A stretch of DNA of 64,000 nt from DASCOT01 sp965197275 (GCA_965197275.1 CBDAMQ010000033.1:434001-498000), one strand, 5' to 3'; positions 47,714 through 57,691 are shown, numbered from the stretch's first letter. The notes: generated by a model not told the origin, from the sequence alone. Made by a program: numbers and translations.

Positions 47714-49240
47714 CTAGTCCCCGGCCTTGACGACCTCTTCCATGTACCAGGTGACGAAGGCGTTGGGGCCGCCCTCGTGGGTGGAGTAGCGACTGGCAGC
47801 ATAGGCGCTGGACTCGATGCCCACGTGGTTGTTGTCTGTGATCCAGATGTCTTCCAGGAGCGTGATGTACCACAGCGCCTTGACGTTGTCCGGATCATAG
47901 TCCCGACCCTCGACGGCGTCGGGATGCACCAGCCAGACAGTCTCGCAATCGGTGAGCTTCTCCGTCCGCGGCGTGAACCGTGCTACCACGACGTGATCGT
48001 CGTAGGCTTGCCAGAAGCCGGTAAGCTGGCCTGACGAGGCTTGGTCGGTCTCATGGTTCCACCCCGTGATGTTGGGGAGCAGGATGGAGACCGGCCTGCC
48101 ATCGACCGACCCGGTGACGAAGCCGGGATTGAGCAACCCACCCATGCTCGCGTATGTGGGAGTGTCGCCCATGCCAGCGGATTCGGACTGCTGCTGCTGC
48201 CGGGACTCCTCCGGAACCCACGCCGCGACCGCAGCATGCCTTGTGTTTCTCTGCTCGCGCGTGCCCTCCTCGTTCCAGTTGTGCGTGGCCACCAGATTCG
48301 TGTGCGCCGGGCCGCAGTGATAGCACTCCTTGAAGTTCTCGATGAACAGCTTCCAATTGGCGTTGATCGGGACAACCTCGCGTGCCGCGATCTTCAGGTC
48401 CTCGAGGCTCCACTTGTCGCCGATGGCCCTTATCGAGCTCACCGCCGACTCGAAGTCCGGCGGCGTGTCCGACTTGGACAGGTTGACGAAGACCTGGCCT
48501 TCGGCGACCCGCGTGTGGCAGGGAAGCAAGCCGTTCTCGGCCGGGTCGAAGTCGTCCTGCATGCCGTAGGCGTAGATCAGGCTGCCCTCGGTGTCATAGG
48601 TCCAGGCGTGGTACGGACAACGGAATACGGGCGAGCTGCCTGATTGCCCGAGCTGCTTGACCGACAATCGTGGGTCGCTTGGTATGGCATCGGCGTCATG
48701 CCGGCATAGCCGTGAGCCACGGTGGCGGCAGACGTTGTAGAAGCCACGGATCTGGTTGTCCTGGCCGCGCACGATCAGGACGCTCTCGGAGCGACCGAAC
48801 TCGAAGACGTAGAAGTCACCCGGGTTGGGAATGCGGCTCGCCTGGTCGGTGTACTGCCAGATGTTCTCCGCCAAGAACGCTTCATCGGCGTCCCATATCT
48901 GCGCATCGAGGTAGTACTCGGCGGGAAGGGTCAGGCCCTGTTTCCAACCGTTCGCGCTAGCCACACGGGGAACCGGGCCGTTCACACCGGCCATCTGGGG
49001 AACAGAGGCGGTGGGGGGAGTCGCATTCCAGCCGCCGTAGCCACCGGCCTCCTCTGGCATCTCGATACGAGCCGCACGATAGGCGGTCTTCGGCGCGGCG
49101 GTCTTTGCCGGGGTCGAGCCGAGCAGCGTGTTGGGCAGCGCCACCGCCGCGGTACCGGCGGCGACCGAGGTCTTTGCGAAGGTCCGGCGGCTCAGCTTGG
49201 CATTCGCGCCGTTCGTCTTACCTGTGTCCCGCTTGCTCAT
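47714..49240 (-). CDS. Tat-exported Rieske non-heme iron oxygenase, alpha-subunit type
   Basis: 508 residues from ATG 49240 (the frame is open to 49291). A Tat leader (KLSRRTFAKTSVAAGTAAVA) precedes a long linker and a ring-hydroxylating-oxygenase fold. The Rieske [2Fe-2S] site reads CRHRGSRLC ... CPYHAW. The mononuclear iron region reads NFKECYHCGPAHTNL (two His), and a C-terminal Asp would complete the facial triad. Such oxygenases are normally cytoplasmic and depend on a reductase; an exported one is unusual. No ferredoxin or reductase gene is adjacent. Confidence 0.85.
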   Translation of the reverse strand: MSKRDTGKTNGANAKLSRRTFAKTSVAAGTAAVALPNTLLGSTPAKTAAPKTAYRAARIEMPEEAGGYGGWNATPPTASVPQMAGVNGPVPRVASANGWKQGLTLPAEYYLDAQIWDADEAFLAENIWQYTDQASRIPNPGDFYVFEFGRSESVLIVRGQDNQIRGFYNVCRHRGSRLCRHDADAIPSDPRLSVKQLGQSGSSPVFRCPYHAWTYDTEGSLIYAYGMQDDFDPAENGLLPCHTRVAEGQVFVNLSKSDTPPDFESAVSSIRAIGDKWSLEDLKIAAREVVPINANWKLFIENFKECYHCGPAHTNLVATHNWNEEGTREQRNTRHAAVAAWVPEESRQQQQSESAGMGDTPTYASMGGLLNPGFVTGSVDGRPVSILLPNITGWNHETDQASSGQLTGFWQAYDDHVVVARFTPRTEKLTDCETVWLVHPDAVEGRDYDPDNVKALWYITLLEDIWITDNNHVGIESSAYAASRYSTHEGGPNAFVTWYMEEVVKAGD

Positions 49241-49447
49241 GCCGCCTCCATCCGTCGAGCCTGAAGCTGCAGTTGTCTCCGCTTGCCACAACGAGCGGTA
49301 TCACGACCCCTGCTGGTATTACAACAGAGGCGACGTAATGTCTCCGTCCTGGATTCCGCGACCGGTTACAGATGCACGATGCAGCGTTCGGGGCGTCCCC
49401 CGGTGGATCTCGGTCAACCTCGCGGCATTGACGCCGTTTCAGAGACC

Positions 49448-50030
49448 TCAGAGGGCGCAGGTCGGAATCCAGTCGACGAACCCGTCGACCTGGAACACGT
49501 CGTCGCCAAGGTCGTCGCCTACGAACGCCGTTCCCTTCAACGCGATCAGATGCGTGGAGCGCTCGTCCCCCGATCCGCCATTGCCCTTGCCGATCAGCGA
49601 GGTCATCGCGAACTGGTAGTCGCCCGTCGACGCCTTTACCCAGTGGCCGCTCAGCGACCCGTTCAAGTGTAACGGTGGCCGTGCTCTACCCCCCGCCGGG
49701 GTTACTATCGCCGACATTTGACCGCGCACTTTCGTGGCGGGTTGGACCGTCTTGGAGCTGCACCGCCGGCAACAACAGCGGCCGCAGGGTGATCTCCACC
49801 ACGGTCGTGCCGGACGCGCTTGAGCTCGGGTCGAAGCAGCGACCACTGTCGTGGAACTCGCCCTCGATCGTGTCCCACTTGAGGTATCCGGTAAGGCGCG
49901 TGCGATCCCTGGGACGGGGCTGGAGCTGGAACTCCACCTCGGTGTAATTGAGCGTGAGGTCGGCGATCGCTAACGAGGTCAGCAACAGCGTTGAACACAC
50001 CAGCAGGGTCAAAACACAGCATCGGCGCAT
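49448..50030 (-). CDS. Small secreted protein, frameshifted in a C6 run
   Basis: Start ATG 50030, MRRCCVLTLLVCSTLLLTS, a signal peptide; then LNYTEVEFQLQPRPRDRT and TGYLKWDTIEGEFHD. The first frame stops at 49686. Removing one base in the C6 run 49689-49694 joins it to RARPPLHLNGSLSGHW, STGDYQFAMTSLIGKG and the stop at 49448. About 193 residues if corrected. The family is not recognised. Confidence 0.55.
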
Positions 50031-50315
50031 GGATTCATCCGCGTAAGCTAGAAGGACTCCGGAGCGGACACCATACGGCGCTGCGCGGACCGGCGTCCAG
50101 GGACCTCGGCTCCTCATACGATCCAGCGTGGTGTCGCGCGCTCATACACCTCGCCCATGCCGCCTGCCCCGAGCGGGGCGAGCGATTCGCGGTCGACAGA
50201 ATCGTGAAAACAATGTTAGATAGCGCGCCGTTGCCGTTGGCCAGCGCTTATCGTGCAACCGAACACGGGTTATCTGGGAAATCCCGCGTCAAGATGCCAA
50301 CCTGATAGGTGAGAA

Positions 50316-51800
50316 ATGAAGACGACTCGGGTGCGAACGTTCATCTTCATGTGCCTGGCCGTGCTCACGGCTGTGATGGTGGTGTGGACGTCTCCGGCAG
50401 TCGCGCAGTGGGCACAAGCGCCGCCGCGCGAGGTCGTGATCACGGGGGGCTGGTTGTTCGACGGCGTTGGCGACGCGCGCGTCCGCAACACCGGCATCGT
50501 GATACGCGACGGCAAGTTCGTGGAGGTGGGAGCCGATCTCAGCGGTCGCCAGTTTCCCGCAGCACAGGTGATCGAGCTCGACGACGGCGCCACCATCTTG
50601 CCGGGCATGATCGATCTCCACGCTCACCACAACATGAACATGGTGGGGGTAGGACGCGCCGAGGAGGTCACAAACAACTCGATCCTCTTCCTGGCCAACG
50701 GCGTCACGGCGACCTGGTCGGCGGGGGAGTTCTTCTCGGAGCGCGTCATCGCGCAGCGCGATCGGATCGATCGCGGCGAGGCTATCGGCGCGCGCGTTTT
50801 CGCTTCCGGACCGTACTTCGGCGCGTTTCGCTGCGAGTATCAGATCGAGACCGCCGAAGACGACTGCATCGGCTGGCCCAACGACATCACCGAGGAGGAA
50901 ATCCGCGCTGAGGTCGACTACTGGGCCCAGCGCGGCGTTCGCAGCATCAAGATCAAGCAGGCCACGCCGGAGGAGATGCGCGTCCTCATCGATCAGGCGC
51001 ATCGCCGGGGCATGACCACGACCAGTCACCTCGCCAACTACGCCGGCTCCTACGACGTCGACCCGGTGGAAGCCATCGCCATGGGGCTGGACCGTATCGA
51101 GCACGAGATCACGCGCGAGACGAATGACGATCCGGCCGAGCTAGAGCGCATGATCGAGCTGTTCATCGAGGAAGGCGTGCACTTCGACGCTAACCTGCAG
51201 ATGTACTCCCGCTACGACGGCGATCCGATCGACCACCCCTCCCTCGACCTGGTCTGGATGGACGAATACGAGTTCTTCACGCCGTACGCGCAGCAGCGGA
51301 TTCGTGCCCGAAAGGCGGCGGCCCGGGCCCGTTCGGCCAGCGAGTACGAGGTGTCGGAGGCCTCCCGCCGGATAATGGCCGAGCTCGGTGCCCTGTTCGA
51401 GTCGGGTGGCGGCGACCTCATCATCGTCGGCACCGACGAGCCGACCTCCGGTCCGTGGCTGCCAGGCTTCGCCTACCATCGTGAGCTCATGATCATGGTC
51501 CATGCCGGGTTGCCCCCGGCGGCGGTGCTCAAGGCCGCAACGATCAACGGAGCGCGAGCGCTCGGGGTGGTCGACCGGCTCGGGTCGATCGAACCCGGCA
51601 AGCTCGCCGATCTGTACGTCGCTGAGGGCAACCCGCTGGAGGACATCTCCACCGCGCGCAACGTGCGACTGGTGGTGAAGGCGGGGGTGGTCTACGACCC
51701 GGCGGAGCTACTGGAGATGGCCAAGGGCAAGATCGGCCCCTCCGGACCGGATGACCACGCTGCCTGGGAGCTCGTGGTCAAGCCGTTGCGACGCCGCTAG
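50316..51800 (+). CDS. Secreted amidohydrolase (imidazolonepropionase/prolidase-like)
   Basis: 494 residues with a signal peptide (AVLTAVMVVWTSPAVAQ). AGGTGAG precedes the ATG. Metal site: DLHAHHN, the Lys in RSIKIKQ (bridging), His in TTSHLANY, His in DRIEHEI, Asp in VGTDEP. The tail is GSIEPGKLADLYVAEG. Secreted relatives include prolidase- and imidazolonepropionase-like enzymes. The substrate is unknown. This is the third intact or partial amidohydrolase of the window. Confidence 0.87.
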   Translation: MKTTRVRTFIFMCLAVLTAVMVVWTSPAVAQWAQAPPREVVITGGWLFDGVGDARVRNTGIVIRDGKFVEVGADLSGRQFPAAQVIELDDGATILPGMIDLHAHHNMNMVGVGRAEEVTNNSILFLANGVTATWSAGEFFSERVIAQRDRIDRGEAIGARVFASGPYFGAFRCEYQIETAEDDCIGWPNDITEEEIRAEVDYWAQRGVRSIKIKQATPEEMRVLIDQAHRRGMTTTSHLANYAGSYDVDPVEAIAMGLDRIEHEITRETNDDPAELERMIELFIEEGVHFDANLQMYSRYDGDPIDHPSLDLVWMDEYEFFTPYAQQRIRARKAAARARSASEYEVSEASRRIMAELGALFESGGGDLIIVGTDEPTSGPWLPGFAYHRELMIMVHAGLPPAAVLKAATINGARALGVVDRLGSIEPGKLADLYVAEGNPLEDISTARNVRLVVKAGVVYDPAELLEMAKGKIGPSGPDDHAAWELVVKPLRRR

Positions 51801-51977
51801 TCGGACGCAGCAGCTCGCTGGCGCACATGTACCGGGGGTTCCCGCTACCGAGCCGCAGGGGTAGGTGCTGGAGCCACAGATCCGTGACTCGCAGTTGACA
51901 CGACCCTGGTCTAGACGCGTTACGTTCCATGAACGATGCTCCGTTTACTGGCAGAACGAACTCCCAGGGAAGCGAGA

Positions 51978-53822
51978 ATGGATCTGGTGGCTCGACGAGT
52001 ACGGTTCATGGGCGTCCTTCGCGACACGTCCAGGCGAACAACGACAGCTATGCTGGTTCTCGGCCTCCTGGTTTCCGCGTGCACTGAACCTGCCGAGGAG
52101 CCCAAGGATCGAACCGGTAGGCGGCGCGTCGAACAGTACGCGACAGACTCGTCACGTTGGGGCGAGGTCACGATCGAGGTGGACTCCGTCGTCGCATCGG
52201 GGGTCACTGGCGAAGACCGCAGCGCATTGCTCGAGATGATCGAGCGACAACATCGGGAGTGGTTGGCGCAGGGCTCCCTAGAGCTGCGTGACCTCCTGGC
52301 CGCGGACGCCATGCGTGTGCACGCCAGGTCCGGGCTTAGCGACAGCGCCGACGCGATCGTCGCGGCGCTGCCGGTGGAGTGGGAGCCACACGAACGTCCC
52401 TACGGGATCATCGCTCAGAGCTTCGAGATCCGCGACGTCGAACTCGGCGTCCAGGGAGACATCGCTACCGCCACCTACTGGATGGATGTGCACGGCGGAG
52501 CGCGCTGGGAGTTCAATGGGCAGCGACTGAGCTTCGACGTGTATCGCCGAGCGGCAGACACTTGGGAGCTGTTGTTTCACACCGACGCAGCGGCTGGACG
52601 TTCAGACGCGGCGGCAGAGCTCGGCCTGCCGCACATGGAATTCGTCTATCCCGCTGAAGACCTCGAACGGGTAGCGGCCTTCTATCAGCCCTTGCTGGGC
52701 GAGCCTGACGGGCGCTCGTCGGAGCGCCTGTCGTATGACCTGGGAGACGCTCGGTTTCACTTTGATACGACAGCGCTGAATGGGTTTGCCGAGGCAACGG
52801 ACGGATTCCCGAACGGGTACGCGGAGTTCGTCGTGCCGGACCTCGATGGCGAGGCTCTTCGGCTTCAGTCGGTCGGGATCTCTGTAGATCGGGTCGAAGC
52901 GACATCCGTAAGGCCCGCCGCCGCATTGGTCCAAGACCCTGCCGGAAACGTGCTCCTGTTGCGCGAGCAGGCGCATGTACAAGACTCCGTTGTCGCACCT
53001 TCCTTGACGCTAGCTCCCGCAGGCTCTTCGCACGAGATTCAGCAGACGATCGAAGGCTACTGGAACGCCTGGCTGATGATGGACACCGAGACTCTGGTCG
53101 ATCAGCTGTCCTCCGACAGCCGTTGGATCTTGGAGACGGACGCGAGGGGTGCAATTGCCTACCAGGGCAACGAGGAGATCCGCCAAGCGCTGCCGGCGAT
53201 CTGGAGCAACTACGACCGCGGACCGGCAGGTGTAGCCGTCGACGTCACCATCGGGAGTCCGACCGTTCGACAGCTGTCGGAGCTCGCCCTTGTCAGTTAT
53301 GAGTACCGGATGGTGGGTATTGATTCGTCGCGCGACCGCGAGGCGGGCGTGGTGACGCATTTGCTCGAAGAAGGGAGATCCGGCTGGAAGATCGGCTGGT
53401 CTCTCTTCACGACGCTGGACGATAGCGACGATCTCGTCCTGTCCCTCGACTACACCGGATACCCGGTCGGGCCGTTGCGTCGGCCAGAGCGCTTCTACAC
53501 CGACGTCCTGCGACTGGGCTCGCCCTATCAGGATGTCGCGTACCGTGGCTGGTGGACACGCAGCAGTGTGTTCGGGATCTACCGTGTCGGATCTTCGAGC
53601 CCGGAGTTGCTTCGGCCGAGGAGGACCAACGGGTACGCGAGCCTCTGGGTCGAATCTGTCGACGAGGTGTACGAGTACCTCCAACGGAGCGGTTCGACTT
53701 TCCCTGTCATACCCGCGATCAACGACACGGAGGGAGTCGACCGGCAACCGGGCTATATCCAGCTAGTCTCGACCGACTCCGAGGGCAACATCGTTCTGTT
53801 CAGTGAGTATCCGGGAACCTAG
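51978..53822 (+). CDS. Lipoprotein with two alternating NTF2-like and VOC domains
   Basis: About 614 residues from ATG 51978 (AGGGAAG upstream; the frame opens at 51936). Lipobox LGLLVSAC. Domain order: NTF2/SnoaL-like (about 55-195: MIERQHREWLAQGS, WELLFHTDA), VOC/glyoxalase-like (about 205-335: MEFVYPAEDLERVAAFYQPL, VQDPAGNVLLLRE), a second NTF2-like (about 350-480: IEGYWNAWLMMDTETLV, GWKIGWSLF), and a second VOC (about 485-610: RPERFYTDVLRLGSPY, STDSEGNIVLFS). The VOC metal ligands look incomplete. It is co-transcribed with the Asp-box lipoprotein 16 bases downstream. Function unknown. Confidence 0.8.
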   Translation: MDLVARRVRFMGVLRDTSRRTTTAMLVLGLLVSACTEPAEEPKDRTGRRRVEQYATDSSRWGEVTIEVDSVVASGVTGEDRSALLEMIERQHREWLAQGSLELRDLLAADAMRVHARSGLSDSADAIVAALPVEWEPHERPYGIIAQSFEIRDVELGVQGDIATATYWMDVHGGARWEFNGQRLSFDVYRRAADTWELLFHTDAAAGRSDAAAELGLPHMEFVYPAEDLERVAAFYQPLLGEPDGRSSERLSYDLGDARFHFDTTALNGFAEATDGFPNGYAEFVVPDLDGEALRLQSVGISVDRVEATSVRPAAALVQDPAGNVLLLREQAHVQDSVVAPSLTLAPAGSSHEIQQTIEGYWNAWLMMDTETLVDQLSSDSRWILETDARGAIAYQGNEEIRQALPAIWSNYDRGPAGVAVDVTIGSPTVRQLSELALVSYEYRMVGIDSSRDREAGVVTHLLEEGRSGWKIGWSLFTTLDDSDDLVLSLDYTGYPVGPLRRPERFYTDVLRLGSPYQDVAYRGWWTRSSVFGIYRVGSSSPELLRPRRTNGYASLWVESVDEVYEYLQRSGSTFPVIPAINDTEGVDRQPGYIQLVSTDSEGNIVLFSEYPGT

Positions 53823-53838
53823 CTAGAGGATCCGCACC

Positions 53839-55203
53839 ATGAGTCGCGCATTCGGCCCGTTGGCTGTCCTGGTGACGATGCTCGGCTTCCTCGTTGGGTG
53901 TGGCTCGGAGGACCGCGAGCTCACCAGGGGGCGCCAGGACCTCAAGCCCCCGCGACAGTGGAGCGGCATCTCCTACGCCGATCGAACCGTGGTGGAACGG
54001 GCGCCGTCTAGAACCGCTTCCGGCAGCGGCTTCGACGCCGAGCGCGCTTGGAGCGGCGAGGACGATTGGGAGCCCTACGTCGCGGTCGATGCCGAGCGCG
54101 GGTTCGTCTACCAGTTCGTCACTCGGTGGGTGGACCCCAAGTACAAGATCGTCGTGCGTCGGTCGCTCGACGGCGGCGCCACCTGGGAGCCGGACCAGCT
54201 GATCTTCCCATCGACGGCCGGTCAAGCGGACCCCTACGCCAAGGTGGCACGGGACGGGACCGTCTACGCGATCTGGATGGAGGTCTGGGACACGGTGCTA
54301 TCGAAGTCGACCGACTTCGGCGCCACTTGGACCCCGCCCGTTTCGGTCATCAGCGACATGCGATGGAGTGATTTCCCGAGCATTGCCCTGTCCGAGGACG
54401 GCCGCGACGTCTACGTGGCGTTCCAGCGCACCAACAGCTACGTGGTCGCATCGCACGACTTCGGAGCGACCTTCTCGGCGCCGGTGAAAACCAACTCCGA
54501 CCGACGCCACTGGTGGCACGGCGGCGGCGCAGTGGCGCCCAACGGCGATGTTTACTTCGGCGCCAGCACACAGCGCCGCCGGTCGAGCCGCGGTTCGGTC
54601 AAGATGTTCGCGCTGAAATCCAGCGACGGCGGCGCGTCTTGGCAGACCCTACGACTCGACGTTTCATCCGAGGTTCCCGCTTGTGACTGGGCCGAGGGCT
54701 GCTACCACGGTTTTCTGGTCGGCGTGCCGAGTGTCGCGGTCGATGCGGCCGGCACGGTACTGGCGGTGTACAACGCGGGTCGGGCCGACGGGGCGCCGCA
54801 GCGCATCTGGGCACGCCGCTCGCTCGACGGCGGAGCCACCTGGACGCGCCCTCGGCGCCTCTCGAAGAGGTGGCCGGCGGCCCACAACAGCTTCACCGAT
54901 GTCGAGGCCGGACCACTCGCCGGTGATTTCCGCGTGGTCTGGCAGGGGAGCTTCCGCGGTCGGGTCGACGCCTGGAACACGTACTACCGCCGGACCGCGG
55001 ACGCCGGTGCGACCTGGGAGCCCACGCGCCGACTCTCCGATCTCGGCGCCGGAGCGCCGTATAAGTCCCAGTCCGGCTACCTGTTTCCGTACGGCGACTA
55101 CCTTGCGATCGCGGTCGACCGGCAGGGTGTGAACCACGTGATCTGGGGCGAAGGCGCGAGCTGGAACGGTCCCGGCGGCGTCTGGTACACCCGCGGACGA
55201 TGA
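53839..55203 (+). CDS. Exo-sialidase-like Asp-box (BNR) propeller lipoprotein
   Basis: 454 residues, lipobox LGFLVGC, GAGGA before the ATG. Six Asp boxes are visible: SLDGGATWEPD, STDFGATWTPP, SHDFGATFSAP, SSDGGASWQTL, SLDGGATWTRP, TADAGATWEPT. This marks a sialidase-type six-bladed propeller. The catalytic Arg triad and Tyr/Glu of sialidases cannot be confirmed by eye, so a binding rather than cleaving role is possible. It is the second gene of a two-gene lipoprotein operon. Confidence 0.83.
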   Translation: MSRAFGPLAVLVTMLGFLVGCGSEDRELTRGRQDLKPPRQWSGISYADRTVVERAPSRTASGSGFDAERAWSGEDDWEPYVAVDAERGFVYQFVTRWVDPKYKIVVRRSLDGGATWEPDQLIFPSTAGQADPYAKVARDGTVYAIWMEVWDTVLSKSTDFGATWTPPVSVISDMRWSDFPSIALSEDGRDVYVAFQRTNSYVVASHDFGATFSAPVKTNSDRRHWWHGGGAVAPNGDVYFGASTQRRRSSRGSVKMFALKSSDGGASWQTLRLDVSSEVPACDWAEGCYHGFLVGVPSVAVDAAGTVLAVYNAGRADGAPQRIWARRSLDGGATWTRPRRLSKRWPAAHNSFTDVEAGPLAGDFRVVWQGSFRGRVDAWNTYYRRTADAGATWEPTRRLSDLGAGAPYKSQSGYLFPYGDYLAIAVDRQGVNHVIWGEGASWNGPGGVWYTRGR

Positions 55204-55325
55204 CCACGGGCGAGGTGGCATGAGCGATCCCTCGGCCGGCGGAGTGGGATCCTCTCGGGCCCACAGTGACTTCTGCCCATGCGCTGGCCGGTACATCCAA
55301 CCAAGTACAGCCACATGCGGTCGCC

Positions 55326-56693
55326 CTACTCCCCTGCAGCCGCGGCCTCTCGCCGGGCTACCGCCTCGTCGAAGTCCTCCTGCTCCATGAAGGTCAGGTC
55401 GATCCACACGTGCGCCATCTCGTCGACGGTGCGATCGCCATAGCCCACCCAGTTTTCAGGGTCCGGGTTGTGCGGGTTGTCGGCGGTATTGTCATGCCAG
55501 CTGGTGACCATCAGGGTTGTTCCGGCCGGCAGTAGAGGCGCGACATCGTCTTCGAAGATGTAGTTGACCTGCCAGTTCCATTGGAAGTTGTCCACGTGGG
55601 CGAGCAGCTCACGTCTGCCGTCCGGATAGATGGCCTCGAGCGATTGCGCCTTGCCTCGCATGTGCATGTGCGGCTGGAAGTTCAGGAGACGCGTCGGCGC
55701 CGAAAGAACCATCTCGTGTTGGATCATGCTGACCGTGCCGGGCGGAATCTCCAGGCGTCCCTCACTCGAGCCCTCGCCGATCATGCGCAGCACGGTGCGG
55801 TGCTTCGGCCGGTGTCCACGAGGGTAGAGGTAGATACCCATCTCCACCACGTCGTCGGTAACCGGGTCGCCATAGGCGTAGTAGTGGACCTCGAACTGGA
55901 TCGCGGAGCCGGGCAGCAGGAGCTTGCCGGTGTCTTCCGTGAACACCTCGCCCACCTTGCCGATCGCGTGTTCCATGAAAGTGCCGGCGCGGCGCTGCCT
56001 GTCTGACAAGTTCCTCGGCAGACCCTCGTATTCCGTTTCCTCCTGAATCAGGTAGGCCATGACATGGTGAACTGCCTGGCGGCCACCCGGATAGGAAGGC
56101 TTGACCTCGATAGCGCGAACCCACCGCGGCTCGGTGACCCCGGTCTCCACAACCGGGCGCCACCACTTGTCCTGCCCCAGCTCGGCGACGGTGTATGGCG
56201 TAGTGCGTAGGATCAGGTCGGGCTCGCCGAACTGCTCCGCTAGGTGCCAGCGGGTGGGGTCGAGGAACTCGCGCGGCGGCGGCATGTCGGCCGGGTCGCC
56301 CATCGGTGCGCCGTCATCGATCCACCGCAGGACGGTGGACCGCTCGGCGTCGGTCAGCGAGCGATCGTTCTTGAAGTGCTGGATGCCCCTCGTCTTGTCG
56401 ATATGCCATGGCGGCATCCGCCGGTTCGAGACCTCTTCCCTTATCATCGCCGCATACGGACGCACCTCGTCGTACGTCATCAGCGACATCGGAGCGATGG
56501 AATCCGGCTGGTGGCAGTCCTGACACTTCACCTGCAGGATCGGCGCTACGTCCTTGGTGAAGGTGACCGGGTCGTCATCGCTGGCCGGGCCGGCGGCAAA
56601 CGCCAGGTTGCTCGCAGCGAGAACCGCTGCCGGGGCAGCGATGAGGAGAGCGCCGTATTTCGCTACGGCAAGGGCACGGCGGCTGTTCTTCAT
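55326..56693 (-). CDS. Secreted cytochrome c plus PHM-like copper monooxygenase-type protein
   Basis: 455 residues from ATG 56693, with AGGAAG 6 bases upstream. Signal LLIAAPAAVLAASNLAFA. A single-heme site CQDCH with a later Met (NRRMPPWH) forms an N-terminal cytochrome c domain (about 30-130). The rest resembles the copper type II ascorbate-dependent monooxygenase fold: AVHHVMAYL, FEVHYYAYG, NFQPHMHMRGKAQ, SWHDNTADNPHNPDP. Such fusions are common in Acidobacteriota; a true hydroxylase role is not proven. Its partner gene ends 10 bases upstream on the same strand. Confidence 0.85.
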   Translation of the reverse strand: MKNSRRALAVAKYGALLIAAPAAVLAASNLAFAAGPASDDDPVTFTKDVAPILQVKCQDCHQPDSIAPMSLMTYDEVRPYAAMIREEVSNRRMPPWHIDKTRGIQHFKNDRSLTDAERSTVLRWIDDGAPMGDPADMPPPREFLDPTRWHLAEQFGEPDLILRTTPYTVAELGQDKWWRPVVETGVTEPRWVRAIEVKPSYPGGRQAVHHVMAYLIQEETEYEGLPRNLSDRQRRAGTFMEHAIGKVGEVFTEDTGKLLLPGSAIQFEVHYYAYGDPVTDDVVEMGIYLYPRGHRPKHRTVLRMIGEGSSEGRLEIPPGTVSMIQHEMVLSAPTRLLNFQPHMHMRGKAQSLEAIYPDGRRELLAHVDNFQWNWQVNYIFEDDVAPLLPAGTTLMVTSWHDNTADNPHNPDPENWVGYGDRTVDEMAHVWIDLTFMEQEDFDEAVARREAAAAGE

Positions 56694-56703
56694 GAGAGCT
56701 TCC

Positions 56704-57546
56704 TCAAGGTGAGACGGTGACGCGTACATAGGCGTTCGTCCAGCAGCACTGTGCGGCGCCGGCCGCATACGTTCCCGAGACGTCGTTGGCCAGCACCCGG
56801 ACCACGTACTCACCGGGTTCGTCGAACGTCGCCACGGTCGTTGCTACGCCGTCCGAGTCGCGGGCGATCTCCACCGTGGCACGGTCGAAGGAGACGTTCC
56901 CGGGCCCCCTGTACTTCTGCCAGGTCAAAGTCAGACTATCTGGATCGCGACCCCGGTGCCAATAGGGCTCGAAGCGCCAATCGTCGTTGGCCCAGATGCT
57001 CACGGACACCGGTGCGCCGACGGGCGCGGTCAGCGCTGGGCCAAAGTTGCCGGCGGGTCCTTGGCTCGGCGGGCCATCGAGCGTAAAACGCAATACGGGC
57101 GGGGTGTTGCCGGTCCCGGCTTCACCGTCGAGGGCGTCGAGGTAATAGCCGCGGTCCAGGTGCCCCGGGACGGAGTGGGATTCGCCGCGGGTATTGAGGG
57201 CCCAGTACACTTTGCCGTCACCCATGTCCGGCGAGACACGAACGCCAAATACTCCCCAGTGCCGACCGGGCAGAAACACCGTCGGCTGGCTCAGATCCGG
57301 CTCGTCGCCCTCGAAGCGATTGTCCTCGCCGAGCGGCACCTGGAGGGTTTCTTCGGTGTTGCGGTTGAAGTAGCCGAACGCCAGCGTCAGTGTGCCGTCC
57401 GGGTTTGTGTACCAGCCTTCGAAGACCGGGGTGACACCGGCTCCGGAACGCGGACGCGCGCTCATCGGAAGCTGCGCAATGGCGACCGAGCCACCCACCA
57501 GTGCGGCTGTCACGAGGAGAGTGGCCACGGCGCGGCGGGTATACAT
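56704..57546 (-). CDS. Secreted Ig-like (PKD-type) protein
   Basis: 280 residues from ATG 57546, with GGAGG 5 bases upstream. Signal ATLLVTAALVGGSVAIAQ. The beta-rich body has PVFEGWYTNPDGTLTL and YFNRNTEETLQVP, then a PKD/Ig-like end with TFDEPGEYVVRVLANDVSG. The same operon as the cytochrome c/PHM-like gene suggests a structural or substrate-binding partner. I do not recognise a named family. Confidence 0.7.
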   Translation of the reverse strand: MYTRRAVATLLVTAALVGGSVAIAQLPMSARPRSGAGVTPVFEGWYTNPDGTLTLAFGYFNRNTEETLQVPLGEDNRFEGDEPDLSQPTVFLPGRHWGVFGVRVSPDMGDGKVYWALNTRGESHSVPGHLDRGYYLDALDGEAGTGNTPPVLRFTLDGPPSQGPAGNFGPALTAPVGAPVSVSIWANDDWRFEPYWHRGRDPDSLTLTWQKYRGPGNVSFDRATVEIARDSDGVATTVATFDEPGEYVVRVLANDVSGTYAAGAAQCCWTNAYVRVTVSP

Positions 57547-57691
57547 ACGTTCCTCCGAGGGGATCGGACCAGGAGGTACAAGTACCTCGACCAAGCTCTG
57601 GAATCAACGGTGGCGCGCGTCCGAGCCTCCGCTGGCTAGAAACAGGGGTATTCTGTCGTCCGTCTCGAGACCGTGTTGCGAGTGTGTCCCG

